This document shows, piece after piece, positions 17,745 to 26,288 of a DNA stretch of 37,975 nucleotides (its first letter is position 1; each line of letters opens with the position of its first letter). This DNA comes from Pseudomonas sp. IPO3778 (lineage in GTDB: Bacteria; Pseudomonadota; Gammaproteobacteria; Pseudomonadales; Pseudomonadaceae). Below the pieces are notes generated by a model. That model had not been told where the DNA came from. It searched no databases and worked only from the letters and a program-made list of their open reading frames with translations. Position numbers and translations under genes: made by a program. Where the stretch lies: NCBI RefSeq assembly GCF_013386825.1, contig NZ_JACARC010000034.1, positions 1 to 37,975 of the forward strand, written 5' to 3'.

Positions 17745-18518
17745 TTAGATGTCCAGGCCATCAATAAAGTCTTCGGCGTTTTTGCCGAGCTTTTTGATCA
17801 CCGCGTCGCGTACCGTGGCGTACACGTTTTCATTGAGGACGGTTTGTTGGGCGGCCCGATACATCCAGGCATCCGTCTTGCTCCAGCTCCAGAACAGAAA
17901 GCTGCCCTTTTGCACAGTGGTGCTGGCGTTGACGGTGGTCAGCACCATGACCACGTTGCCGTCCTTGTCCTGCATGACCGGCAGGATCTGGAAGGTACCG
18001 ATATTGTTTCGGGTCGTACTGGTGTCGAATAACTTCAGCGCGTCCTTATTGGCCGGATTGTTCTTCAGCGCCTCGAAGGTTTTCTCGGTGATCTTGTACA
18101 GCGCACTCTGGGAGCTGACCACGGCACTGACGATCTCCAGGACCACCTGGTCCATGGTGACGTTGGTATTGCTCGGCTTGTAGCTCTGATAGAACGAAGA
18201 CACTCGCCCCCAGCCCAGGTTGGCCAAGCCATCGGTGTAGAACTTGAACCACTCTTCCCGCTGGGTATCCGGGTTGTATTTCTTGTCTGCCGCCAGTTGC
18301 ATCAACAGTGTGCTGTTTTGCACATCGTCACGGGCTTGAGGCGTCAGGCCGGTCACAAACGAGGTGACGCTGCCCCGGACAACCGCTGCACCCTCATCAT
18401 CACCGCTGGCGGCACGCCGTACGGCAGACTTCTTTCGGGCACTGGCTGCAGAAGGCTTCGGAATATCAAGCGCTTCAACCCAGGCCAACAGTTTTCCATG
18501 CTCAGTAATAGACCCCAT
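17745..18518 (-). CDS. Unknown protein, upstream paralogue of a tandem pair
   Basis: Protein of 257 aa, not recognised. The N-terminal part (about 1-45) contains a basic Ala/Lys/Arg-rich linker (ARKKSAVRRAASG) absent from its sister. The shared domain begins near DDVQNSTLLMQLAADKKY (about 64-81), with EEWFKFYTDGLANLGWG after it. It ends FIDGLDI, matching FLEGLEI in the sister. It contains no cysteine, signal peptide or membrane helix. AAGGAG sits 8 bp before the start. Divergent duplicates kept side by side suggest the two products work together (inference). Upstream is almost 1 kb without genes. Confidence 0.78.
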   Translation of the reverse strand: MGSITEHGKLLAWVEALDIPKPSAASARKKSAVRRAASGDDEGAAVVRGSVTSFVTGLTPQARDDVQNSTLLMQLAADKKYNPDTQREEWFKFYTDGLANLGWGRVSSFYQSYKPSNTNVTMDQVVLEIVSAVVSSQSALYKITEKTFEALKNNPANKDALKLFDTSTTRNNIGTFQILPVMQDKDGNVVMVLTTVNASTTVQKGSFLFWSWSKTDAWMYRAAQQTVLNENVYATVRDAVIKKLGKNAEDFIDGLDI

Positions 18519-18974
18519 GAGGGAACTCCTTGTTTTTCATAGGTGGGATACAACGTTGGGTGTTGCACGGGCGAGTGGCGTCCGCGCTCATCCACTCAGC
18601 GGGATGATCGGTTGTGAACACACTCGTGTTTTTTTGAATAACCCACGCAACGCGTCATTCAATCCTTGATGACGGGGCGGGCTTCAATTCAATGGCGGGA
18701 GGTGAAAAGACCAGCAGGGCAACCCATATTTCAGCGCAATGGAAGTGGCTCATTATCCAGACTCCTTGGATAGTTCGAGTTCGCACCAGCATCCTTGCAA
18801 TGCGTGTTATGGGTGAACATTGAAGTTGCGGGTACCGGCAATGTCAACGCAGCCCCTTAGACCTAAATGAACTTAGGCTTATTCGGAGCAGACATAACAG
18901 GAGAAGCGCCGACACTGATCATTTTTTGACCTGACGGGTGAAAGCCACGGAAAACGTGGCCTACAGCGGAGGGT

Positions 18975-19016
18975 GAACATCTTATCCACAGAAGCGCCAA
19001 CAGGCTTTGGGGACAA
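18975..19016 (+). repeat. 42-bp direct repeat, copy 1
   Basis: Matches copy 2 at 19157-19198 in 39 of 42 positions, offset 182 bp. It carries a perfect TTATCCACA at 18982-18990. A weaker partial copy of the AGAAGCGCCGACA part lies near 18903. Confidence 0.85.
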
Positions 19017-19333
19017 CTTTCTGAGTGCTGTGGAAAACCCGGCAAAGACGCCGAAACTCAAGGCCTCAGACGCGTTTTTCGAGAAAAATCGCGATATTGA
19101 TCATAATTTAATCAACTCACTGTAAGCCACGATTCATAAGGCCTTCAGCAGATAGCGAACATCTTATCCACAGAAGCACCAACAGACTTTGGGGGCAAGT
19201 CTGCATCGCTCACTTTCCTTATCCACAGAAAAACCCGAGAAAAAACCGTCAGTTAGGCTGGTTGTTTTTCATACAGAGGGCTGGAGGGCTTGATTGGCGT
19301 GGGGTGTGGACAACCGCGAACAGGTTATCCACA
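18982..19333. other. DnaA-box cluster
   Basis: Four perfect TTATCCACA 9-mers on the plus strand (18982-18990, 19164-19172, 19219-19227, 19325-19333). In reverse orientation there is TGTGGAAAA (19029-19037, fits TTWTNCACA) and TGTGGACAA (19305-19313, one mismatch). Between the first two boxes lies an AT-rich stretch with CGCG-TTTTTC-GA-GAAAAA-TCGCG (19071-19093) and ATTGATCATAATTTAATC. Neither dnaA nor rpmH is present, so this is not the usual pseudomonad oriC. A DnaA-titrating or replication-control locus is an inference. Confidence 0.6.
19157..19198 (+). repeat. 42-bp direct repeat, copy 2
   Basis: Second copy, differing from copy 1 at three positions. It includes TTATCCACA at 19164-19172. 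Confidence 0.85.
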
Positions 19334-19381
19334 GGTGGGTTAACAGGGATTGTGGGTAAACCCGCAAACGCCACAAAATAG

Positions 19382-19470
19382 TGTGGGAGCGGGCTTGCTC
19401 GCGAAGGCGGTGTATCAGGTACACATCAGGCGACTGACACTACCCCTTCGCGAGCAAGCCCGCTCCCACA
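19382..19470. repeat. REPIN (etfB 3' side)
   Basis: Inverted pair TGTGGGAGCGGGCTTGCTCG ... CGAGCAAGCCCGCTCCCACA, ending 5 bp from the etfB stop. Confidence 0.9.
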
Positions 19471-19475
19471 GGGGA

Positions 19476-20246
19476 TCAGCGCACTACACCTTCTTCTATG
19501 AGCAGCTTGAGAATCGCTTGGGCACCCTCTTCCGGGCTCACGCCCTTGAGCACCTGCCCACCGCCACCACTGGCCTTGGCCGTTGCAGCCTTCATCCGAT
19601 CCGCACCGCTCTTGGCCTTGATTACCTTGAGGCGCTTGGGCCGTGGCTTGGCGGGTTGCAGGAGGGCACCTGTGAATAACTCATCCTCCACCACCTCAAC
19701 CTCATGAGCTTCCAGCACCCCGCGCTGAGCCGGGCCGTAGGCGCTTTGCCGGGGCTTGGGCGCCGCGTTATCCACCGTGGCCAGGAACGGCAAGCGCACC
19801 TTCAGGCGCCGCCGCTGGCCGCGAGGCAGCGCTTGCAGCACATGGGCTACGCCGCCGTCGATGGATTCCACCTGGGCCAGGCCGACAATCAGCGGCCAGC
19901 CCAGTTGCTCGGCCAGCAGGAATGGCAGCATCCCCGAACCTTCGCCGGTTTCCGCCTGGCTGCCGGTGAGTACCACCTGGGCACCCGCGTCCCGCAGATA
20001 GTCACTGAGCACCGGCAAGGCATCTGCCCCCGCCGGTTGCTCCAGTACGTGCAACTGCGGCAACCCCATGCCCAGATACGCGCGCAGGGTCGGTTCGGCG
20101 ATGTCGCCGGCGTGCAGCACCTGCAGGTTATCCCCAGCCAGTTGCAGGCCCAGTTCTACCGCGCGGGCATCCTGCTCGGCACGGCGTGGGCGGCCGGACG
20201 TCGGGTGGGCGCCGATGGACACCAGGCTGATTACATTCGTGGTCAT
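19476..20246 (-). CDS. etfB: Electron transfer flavoprotein beta subunit
   Basis: ETF beta (FixA-type) subunit, 256 aa. It pairs with the alpha subunit encoded 10 bp upstream to carry electrons, here most likely from the dimethylglycine demethylase to the quinone pool. The start MTTNVISLVSIGAHP has AAGGAA at suitable spacing. The segment TGSQAETGEGSGMLPFLLAEQLGWP (about 93-117) has the ETF beta nucleotide-site character. The long basic tail (about 200-240, PAKPRPKRLKVIKAK) is typical of the longer betas. This is a catabolic paralogue rather than the housekeeping ETF, judged from its place in the dgc operon. Confidence 0.88.
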   Translation of the reverse strand: MTTNVISLVSIGAHPTSGRPRRAEQDARAVELGLQLAGDNLQVLHAGDIAEPTLRAYLGMGLPQLHVLEQPAGADALPVLSDYLRDAGAQVVLTGSQAETGEGSGMLPFLLAEQLGWPLIVGLAQVESIDGGVAHVLQALPRGQRRRLKVRLPFLATVDNAAPKPRQSAYGPAQRGVLEAHEVEVVEDELFTGALLQPAKPRPKRLKVIKAKSGADRMKAATAKASGGGGQVLKGVSPEEGAQAILKLLIEEGVVR

Positions 20247-20256
20247 GGCCATTTCC

Positions 20257-21477
20257 TTAAGCCGCATCGCGCTTGGCGCCGTTGCGGTGGGCCTCGACCG
20301 CAACGATCAAGGCTTGCAGAATCGCGGCGCTTTCGCCGATCACCGACAGGTCGGCACGCTTGATCATGTCGCAACCCGGGTCGAGGTTGATCGCCACCAC
20401 CTTGTCACAGGCACCAATGCCTTGCAGGTGCTGGATCGCCCCGGAAATCCCCACCGCCACGTAAACCCGCGCGGTGACCCAAGTGCCGCTGGCGCCGACC
20501 TGACGATCACGCGCCATAAAGCCATCGTCCACCGCCACCCGCGAGGCCCCTTCTGTGGCGCCCAACGCGGCGGCAGTCTGGTGGAACAGCGCCCAGTCCT
20601 TGACCCCGTTGCCGCCCGAGAAAATAAACTCGGCCTCGGCCATGGGAATCGCCGCCGGGTCGACGGCCACCGCGCCCAAATCTTCGATGCGCGGCAAACT
20701 GCGCGCCAGGCTTGTGGATAACTCCACCGGCAGCACTTCGTGGCGGGTTTCGCTGACGTGCTCGGCGCATTCCACCGCCGCCAGAATCATCCGGGGCAAG
20801 GGTCGAGCGAGGTCTTCCTGGCCGGCACCGGCGCGGCCAATACATTCCTGGCCCTTGATCTGCCAGACCCGCGTGGCCGGGCGCTCCTTGAGGCTCGCGG
20901 CAAAGCGCCGACCCAATTCGCCGCCACCGCTGCGGCTGTCCGGCAGCAACCAGTGGCGCGGGTTGAACTGGTTATCCACAGCCCGCAGGCCCTGGACCCG
21001 TTGCTCCGGTGAATAACCGTCGAATTCGTGACCGTCCAGCACCAGCAGCCGGTCGACACCGGCGGTGGCGAAGGCGTTTTCCTTGTGTTCGCCGAACACC
21101 ACGGCCAATACCGCACCGTCGTCGCCGGCCAGCTGCCGGGCCAGGCCCAGCAGGTCGCGGTCGTGGCTGCTCAGGCGGCCGCCGACCATGTCGGGCACTA
21201 CGTTGATGTAGAACGCCGGGGCCGCCACCTGATGCAGCGGCAGCTGCACTTCCACTGTCGCCGAACGCTTGGCCGCACCGCCCTGCTGGGCGCCGCTGCG
21301 GTCAATACGCTTGATGCCGTTGGGGCCGATAAAACCGACGCCATGCACGTTCTTGCGGATCACGCCGTTAGGCCCCATCCAGCTCTGTTGCACCGGCTGC
21401 ATCGCCGCGTGCAGCGGGTGCAGGCGGTTACGGGCGATCCATTCGGCCCGCGGGTCGCGGCGGATAATGTCGCTCAT
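20257..21477 (-). CDS. etfA: Electron transfer flavoprotein alpha subunit
   Basis: ETF alpha (FixB-type) subunit, 406 aa, longer than the usual 310 or so because of an N-terminal extension of about 90 residues. The C-terminal FAD-binding segment VAVGISGAIQHLQGIGACD and the following VVAINLDPGCDMIKRAD are classic for the family. Its ATG overlaps the dgcB stop as ATGA, so translation is coupled. Two DnaA-box-like 9-mers (20713-20721, 20972-20980) fall inside the coding sequence. It is expected to accept electrons from DgcA/DgcB. Confidence 0.9.
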   Translation of the reverse strand: MSDIIRRDPRAEWIARNRLHPLHAAMQPVQQSWMGPNGVIRKNVHGVGFIGPNGIKRIDRSGAQQGGAAKRSATVEVQLPLHQVAAPAFYINVVPDMVGGRLSSHDRDLLGLARQLAGDDGAVLAVVFGEHKENAFATAGVDRLLVLDGHEFDGYSPEQRVQGLRAVDNQFNPRHWLLPDSRSGGGELGRRFAASLKERPATRVWQIKGQECIGRAGAGQEDLARPLPRMILAAVECAEHVSETRHEVLPVELSTSLARSLPRIEDLGAVAVDPAAIPMAEAEFIFSGGNGVKDWALFHQTAAALGATEGASRVAVDDGFMARDRQVGASGTWVTARVYVAVGISGAIQHLQGIGACDKVVAINLDPGCDMIKRADLSVIGESAAILQALIVAVEAHRNGAKRDAA

Positions 21478-23417
21478 CAATGCACCTCCGCAGGTTCGCG
21501 TTTCGGGGCCTTGGTCGAGGCCGCGTCTTCGAGCAACGCGTCAGCCACCAGTTCGGCGATGTCTTTGATCAGTGGACGCGGCTCAACTACGCCCTCAAGC
21601 ATCGCCGTACACTGTGGGCAACCCACGGCCACCAGTTCGGCGCCGGTCTCACGGATGTCTTCCATGCGCATGTCGGGAATTCGCTGCTTGCCGGGAATAT
21701 CCGTGATCGGCGCCCCGCCACCGCCGCCGCAGCAGCGCGAGCGGAAACCGGAGCGTTGCATTTCCTTGACCTCGATCCCCAGCGCCCGCAGCACTTGGCG
21801 TGGGGCTTCGTATTCGCCGTTGTAGCGGCCCAGGTAGCACGGGTCGTGGTAGGTCACGCTGTTGCCTTTGTGCTGGCCCAGGTTCAGGGCGCCCGCGTCG
21901 ATCAGCTCGGCCATGTAGGTGCTGTGGTGCTGCACGAAGTAGTTGCCGTCGAAGGCACCGTACTCGTTTTTCAGCACGTGGAAACTGTGGGGGTCGCAGG
22001 TGACGATGCGCTTGAAGCTGTACTTGGCCAGGGTCTGGATATTGCGGGCGGCCAGCAGCTGGAAGGTGGCTTCGTCACCCAGGCGCCGGGCCACGTCGCC
22101 GCTGTCGCGCTCTTCAAGGCCCAGTACCGCAAATTCGACCTTGGCCGCTTTCAGCACTTTGACGAACGAACGCAGGGTGCGCTGGTTGCGCATGTCGAAC
22201 GCGCCGTCGCCGACCCAGAACAGCACGTCCACGGTTTTTTTGTCGCTGAGCAACGGCAGGTTCAAGTCCGCCGCCCAGTTCATCCGGCCGCCCGGCGCGA
22301 AACCGCCCGGGTTGTCGGTGGCAATCAGGTTTTCCAGGACTTCGGCGCCCTTGTTCGGGGTCGCGCCTTTTTCCAGGGTGAGGTGGCGACGCATGTCGAC
22401 GATGGCGTCCACGTGCTCGATCATCATCGGGCACTCTTCCACGCAGGCGCGGCAGGTGGTGCACGACCATAGGGTCTCGGCGTCTACAAGGCCGTTGACG
22501 ATCGGCTGGTGCGGGTTGCCGGCGTGTTCGCCGATGGCTTTGCCCGGATAAGGGCTGCCGGCGAACTTGGCGTCGGTGCCACCGGCGAGGCCGACTACCA
22601 TGTCCTGAATCAGTTTTTTCGGGTTCAGCGGCTGGCCGGCGGCGAATGCCGGGCACGCCGCTTCGCACTTGCCGCACTGCACACAAGCGTCAAAGCCGAG
22701 CAGTTGGTTCCAGGTGAAATCCACCGGCTTTTCCACACCCAGGGGCGCGGTTTTATCGGCGAGGTCCAACGGCTTCAAACCGGTGGAACGGCCGCCGCCG
22801 AAACGTTCGGCGCGGCGGTGCCAGGCCAGGTGCAAGGCACCGGCGAAGGCGTGTTTCATCGGGCCGCCCCAGGTCATGCCGAAGAACATTTCGGACACGC
22901 CCCACAACACGCCCAGGCTCAGCAAGGCCGCGAGCAGCCAGCCACCGAAGTCGGCCGGCAGAATCCCGGCCACCGGCAAGGTCACCAGGAAGAAGCTCAC
23001 CGAGAACGCCATCAGGCTTTTCGGCAGGCGCATCCACGGGCCTTTCGACAGGCGCGCAGGCGGGTTGCGACGACGCAGATAAACGAAGGTGGCGCCGACA
23101 AACATCAGCACCGACGCCAGCAGCAAGGCGTAGCCGAGGATACGGTTATGCAGGCCGAAACCGTGCACCAGGATCGCCAGCAGCGCCGAGAGCACAAAAC
23201 CCAGGGCGGTGGCGACGTGGGTGTTGGCGATGTATTTGTCGCGGGCGACCACGTGGTGCAGGTCGACCATGTAGCGCTTGGGCATGGCCAACAGGCCGCC
23301 GAGCAAGTCGACTTTGGAGGACCGGCCGCGGCGCCACAGGTTCACCCGGCGCAGCGCGCCAAGGACCGCAAGGCCCAAGGCGGCAAATAGCAGGATGGGA
23401 AGAAGGGTGTTCAACAT
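21477..23417 (-). CDS. dgcB: Dimethylglycine demethylase subunit B (Fe-S membrane oxidoreductase)
   Basis: 646-aa membrane iron-sulfur protein that works with DgcA. The N-terminal third (about 1-180) has several membrane segments. Two 4Fe-4S motifs follow: CVQCGKCEAACP (Cys245, 248, 251, 255) and CTTCRACVEECP (Cys319, 322, 325, 329). The C-terminal part has the heterodisulfide-reductase-like CCG domains (CCGGGGGAP and a later GCPQC). This layout suits transfer of electrons from the flavoprotein to ETF or the membrane. Start MLNTLLPILLF has GGGAG upstream; the longer frame would run into the REPIN. Confidence 0.93.
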   Translation of the reverse strand: MLNTLLPILLFAALGLAVLGALRRVNLWRRGRSSKVDLLGGLLAMPKRYMVDLHHVVARDKYIANTHVATALGFVLSALLAILVHGFGLHNRILGYALLLASVLMFVGATFVYLRRRNPPARLSKGPWMRLPKSLMAFSVSFFLVTLPVAGILPADFGGWLLAALLSLGVLWGVSEMFFGMTWGGPMKHAFAGALHLAWHRRAERFGGGRSTGLKPLDLADKTAPLGVEKPVDFTWNQLLGFDACVQCGKCEAACPAFAAGQPLNPKKLIQDMVVGLAGGTDAKFAGSPYPGKAIGEHAGNPHQPIVNGLVDAETLWSCTTCRACVEECPMMIEHVDAIVDMRRHLTLEKGATPNKGAEVLENLIATDNPGGFAPGGRMNWAADLNLPLLSDKKTVDVLFWVGDGAFDMRNQRTLRSFVKVLKAAKVEFAVLGLEERDSGDVARRLGDEATFQLLAARNIQTLAKYSFKRIVTCDPHSFHVLKNEYGAFDGNYFVQHHSTYMAELIDAGALNLGQHKGNSVTYHDPCYLGRYNGEYEAPRQVLRALGIEVKEMQRSGFRSRCCGGGGGAPITDIPGKQRIPDMRMEDIRETGAELVAVGCPQCTAMLEGVVEPRPLIKDIAELVADALLEDAASTKAPKREPAEVH

Positions 23418-23465
23418 GGTGAAGCTCCCAAAGACCACACAGGTCTTGTATGGAAACCGGCTCAA

Positions 23466-23571
23466 TGTGGGAGCTGGCTTGCCTGCGATGGCAACAACTC
23501 GGTTTCACTTGAAACCGAGCCGCCTGCATCGCGGGCAAGCCCGGCTCCCACAGAAAAGCCGGCTCCCACAT
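23466..23571. repeat. REPIN plus partial third REP (dgcA-dgcB gap)
   Basis: Inverted pair TGTGGGAGCTGGCTTGCCTG ... GCAAGCCCGGCTCCCACA (23466-23552), then a truncated extra copy GCCGGCTCCCACATT to 23571. It lies inside the dgc operon. Confidence 0.88.
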
Positions 23572-23602
23572 TGATCGGTTTCCACATTGGTTCGGTGTTG
23601 GG

Positions 23603-25663
23603 TCAGAAATCCTTGCACAGGCGCAGGGCGTCGTAGATGGCGGCGTGGGTATTACGCTGGGCCACACAGTCACCGATGCGGAACAGCAAGTACCCCTCGC
23701 CCGGCTCGCTCAGGCACGGCTGCGGCTTGATCGCGAACAAGGCTTCGATGTCCATCTGGCCCTTGTTGCGCGAACCTTCCTTGAGCCCGTAGTAGATCTC
23801 TTCATCCGGGCGCACGCCGTTCTCAACCACCACTTGATCGACCACCCGTTCTTCCTTGGCCCCGGTGTATTCGTTCTCCAGCACCGCCACCAGCTTGTCG
23901 CCTTCGCGGTAGACCTTTTCCAGCATCATGTCGCCGGTCATGATCACTTCCTTGGGGTACATGCTGCGGTAGTACGTCGGGAACGATGTACCGCCGATGG
24001 CCACGCCCGGCTTGATGTCGTCGGTGACGATCTCAACCTGGCTGCCCTTGTCTGCCAGGAAGTCCGCCACCGACATGCCGGTGAATTCGCAGATGGTGTC
24101 GTACACCAGCACGTTCTTGCCAGGTGCAACCTTGCCGTCGAGCACGTCCCAGCTACTGACCACCAGGCCTTCCGCCGCGCCCCAGTGTTCGTTCTGTTCC
24201 AGGAACGGATGACCGCCCACCGCCAGCACCACCACGTCCGGACGCAGGTCCAGAATGGTCGCCGCGTCCGCCGCCACGCCCAGGCGCAGGTCGACGTTCA
24301 GCCGAGCCAGTTCCAGCTGGAACCAGCGGGTGATCCCGGCAATCTGGTCACGCTGGGGGGCTTTCGATGCGGTGGTGATTTGCCCGCCGATAAATTCTTT
24401 TTTCTCGAACAGCGTCACGTCGTGGCCACGTTCGGCGGCCACCCGTGCCGCTTCCATCCCGGCAGGGCCGGCACCCACCACCACCACTTTGCGTTTCGGC
24501 CCGGTGGATTTCTCGATGATGTGGGGCACGCCCATGTATTCACGGGAGGTGGCGGCGTTCTGGATGCACAGCACGTCCAGCCCTTGGTACTGGCGGTCGA
24601 TGCAGTAGTTGGCGCCGACGCATTGTTTGATCTGGTCGATCTGGCCCATCTTGATCTTGGCGATCAGGTGCGGGTCGGCGATGTGGGCGCGGGTCATGCC
24701 CACCATGTCCACGTAGCCGCCTTCCAGGATGCGGGTCGCCTGGTTCGGGTCCTTGATGTTCTGCGCGTGCAGCACCGGGGCCTTGACCACTTCCTTGATT
24801 CCGGCGGCCAAGTGCAGGAAGGGCTCCGGTGGATAACTCATGTTGGGGATAACGTTGGCCAGGGTGTTGTGGGTGTCACAGCCCGAGCCGACCACGCCGA
24901 TAAAGTCCAGCATGCCGGTGTCGTCGTAGTACTTGGCGATCTGCTTCATGTCCTCGTGGGACAGGCCGTCCGGGTGGAATTCATCGCCGCACAAACGGAT
25001 GCCGACGCAGAAATCCGGGCCGACTTCCTTACGGACCGCCTTCAATACTTCAAGGCCGAAGCGCATGCGGTTTTCGAAGCTGCCGCCCCATTCGTCGGTG
25101 CGCTTGTTGACCCGTGGGCTCCAGAACTGGTCGATCATGTGCTGGTGCACCGCCGACAGTTCCACGCCGTCCAGGCCGCCGGCCTTGGCACGGGCTGCGG
25201 CGCTGGCGTAGTTGCCGATCACCCGCCAGATTTCTTCCGGCTCGATGGTTTTACAGGTCGCGCGGTGCACCGGCTCGCGGATGCCCGACGGCGAGAGCAG
25301 CGTGGGCCAGTGCTCGCCGTCCCAGCGCGAGCGACGGCCCATGTGGGTAATCTGGATCATGATCTTGGCGCCATGCTTGTGCATGGCATCGGCCAGGTTC
25401 TGGAAGTGCGGGATGATCCGGTCATCCGCCAGGTTCACCGATTTCCACCAGCCTTGGGGGCTGTCGATGGCGACACTGGAAGAACCGCCGCAGATCGCCA
25501 GGCCGATCCCGCCCTTGGCTTTCTCTTCGTAGTACTTCACATAGCGGTCGGTGGTCATGCCGCCGTCGGTGGCATACACCTCGGCGTGGGCGGTACTGAG
25601 CACGCGGTTGCGGATGGTCAGTTTGCCGATCTGGATCGGCGCAAACATTGCTTCGAAAGCCAT
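23603..25663 (-). CDS. dgcA: Dimethylglycine demethylase subunit A
   Basis: 686-aa flavoprotein related to trimethylamine dehydrogenase; converts dimethylglycine to sarcosine. The N-terminal TIM barrel (about 1-340) binds FMN and shows the old-yellow-enzyme segment DQFWSPRVNKRTDEWGGSFENR (split: DQFWSPRVNKRTDEW / GGSFENR). The 4Fe-4S region CVGANYC...VLC has Cys348, Cys354 and Cys366; the fourth expected ligand position, 351, is Ala. The C-terminal NAD/FAD-like domain starts VVVVGAGPAGMEAARVAAERG at about 393. It follows the V4R-like gene by 15 bp. A long opposite-strand open frame is a shadow. Confidence 0.95.
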   Translation of the reverse strand: MAFEAMFAPIQIGKLTIRNRVLSTAHAEVYATDGGMTTDRYVKYYEEKAKGGIGLAICGGSSSVAIDSPQGWWKSVNLADDRIIPHFQNLADAMHKHGAKIMIQITHMGRRSRWDGEHWPTLLSPSGIREPVHRATCKTIEPEEIWRVIGNYASAAARAKAGGLDGVELSAVHQHMIDQFWSPRVNKRTDEWGGSFENRMRFGLEVLKAVRKEVGPDFCVGIRLCGDEFHPDGLSHEDMKQIAKYYDDTGMLDFIGVVGSGCDTHNTLANVIPNMSYPPEPFLHLAAGIKEVVKAPVLHAQNIKDPNQATRILEGGYVDMVGMTRAHIADPHLIAKIKMGQIDQIKQCVGANYCIDRQYQGLDVLCIQNAATSREYMGVPHIIEKSTGPKRKVVVVGAGPAGMEAARVAAERGHDVTLFEKKEFIGGQITTASKAPQRDQIAGITRWFQLELARLNVDLRLGVAADAATILDLRPDVVVLAVGGHPFLEQNEHWGAAEGLVVSSWDVLDGKVAPGKNVLVYDTICEFTGMSVADFLADKGSQVEIVTDDIKPGVAIGGTSFPTYYRSMYPKEVIMTGDMMLEKVYREGDKLVAVLENEYTGAKEERVVDQVVVENGVRPDEEIYYGLKEGSRNKGQMDIEALFAIKPQPCLSEPGEGYLLFRIGDCVAQRNTHAAIYDALRLCKDF

Positions 25664-25678
25664 GGCAGGGTCCTCGAC

Positions 25679-26209
25679 TTACAACGGCTGGACGGTGAAC
25701 AGGCCGTCGTCGTGGCCCTCTTCGGAGCCGCCGTAGACTTGCTCGGCCACGGTGCGGATTTTGCTGCCGCGGGCTTCAAGGATCTGGTCCATCGCGCCGG
25801 CAAACCAGCCGGTGAACATGTAGTCGACCTTACGCCCGACCTTGCCGTACACGTAGACGAATGCCGAGTGTTCGAGCTTGACGCTGGCGGTGCCCTTGTC
25901 GAGGTCGATGTCCTGGATCTTGAACAGGCCCCAGCCGCGTTGCGACAGGCGCTTCATGTAGTGCTCGAACACTGCGACGCCTTCCAGGCCGTGGCATTCA
26001 GCTTCTTTTTCACACCAGTGCCAGGCGGATTTGTAGCCGGCCTTGTAGAGGATTTCGGCGTAGGCCTCGGCCCCCAAAACGTCTTCGATACCCATGTGGT
26101 TGTTGACGAAGAAATGACGCGGCACGTACAGCATCGGCAAGGCGTCGGAGGTCCAGACACCGGTTTCGCTGTCGACTTCGATAGGCAATTGAGGGGCGAT
26201 CTTGGCCAT
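25679..26209 (-). CDS. DUF5943/V4R-like protein of the dgc operon
   Basis: 176-aa soluble protein conserved at this place in pseudomonads (PAO1 PA5397 equivalent, from memory). I associate it with the V4R-like/DUF5943 group; the small-molecule-binding fold is inferred. Visible features: VPRHFFVNNHMGIEDVLG near the N-terminus and a cysteine/histidine-rich centre, WHWCEKEAECHGLEG (about 70-85). No signal peptide. It sits between the dipeptidase-like gene and dgcA with short gaps (79 and 15 bp). Always travelling with dgcA suggests a helper role, perhaps cofactor or one-carbon handling, but no activity is shown. Confidence 0.7.
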   Translation of the reverse strand: MAKIAPQLPIEVDSETGVWTSDALPMLYVPRHFFVNNHMGIEDVLGAEAYAEILYKAGYKSAWHWCEKEAECHGLEGVAVFEHYMKRLSQRGWGLFKIQDIDLDKGTASVKLEHSAFVYVYGKVGRKVDYMFTGWFAGAMDQILEARGSKIRTVAEQVYGGSEEGHDDGLFTVQPL

Positions 26210-26288
26210 GGAAACTTAACTCCAAACAATTCGGTTTATTGCCCGCTGCGCGAACGGCAGCGGGAAAGGATTCAGAGGATGCGGTGGC

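Larger units (their letters stand above)
18519..19475. other. 957-bp non-coding region between the paralogue pair and etfB
   Basis: No convincing gene is visible on either strand. The region holds the DnaA-box cluster and 42-bp direct repeats (18975-19333), small hairpins CCTAA-N6-TTAGG (18862-18877) and GCCACG-GAAAA-CGTGGC (18944-18960), an AT-rich palindromic core (19071-19112), and a REPIN (19382-19470). The first 300 bp presumably contain the promoter of the paralogue pair. Confidence 0.7.

Noticed and set aside
18617..18635. Hairpin AACAC-ACTC-GTGTT plus T run as a plus-strand terminator
   Set aside because: Only a 5-bp AT-containing stem and no plus-strand gene upstream; it lies in the likely promoter region of the minus-strand paralogue pair.
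18982..19333. Chromosomal oriC
   Set aside because: Pseudomonad oriC lies beside dnaA and rpmH, neither of which is present; the cluster is reported as a DnaA-box locus instead.
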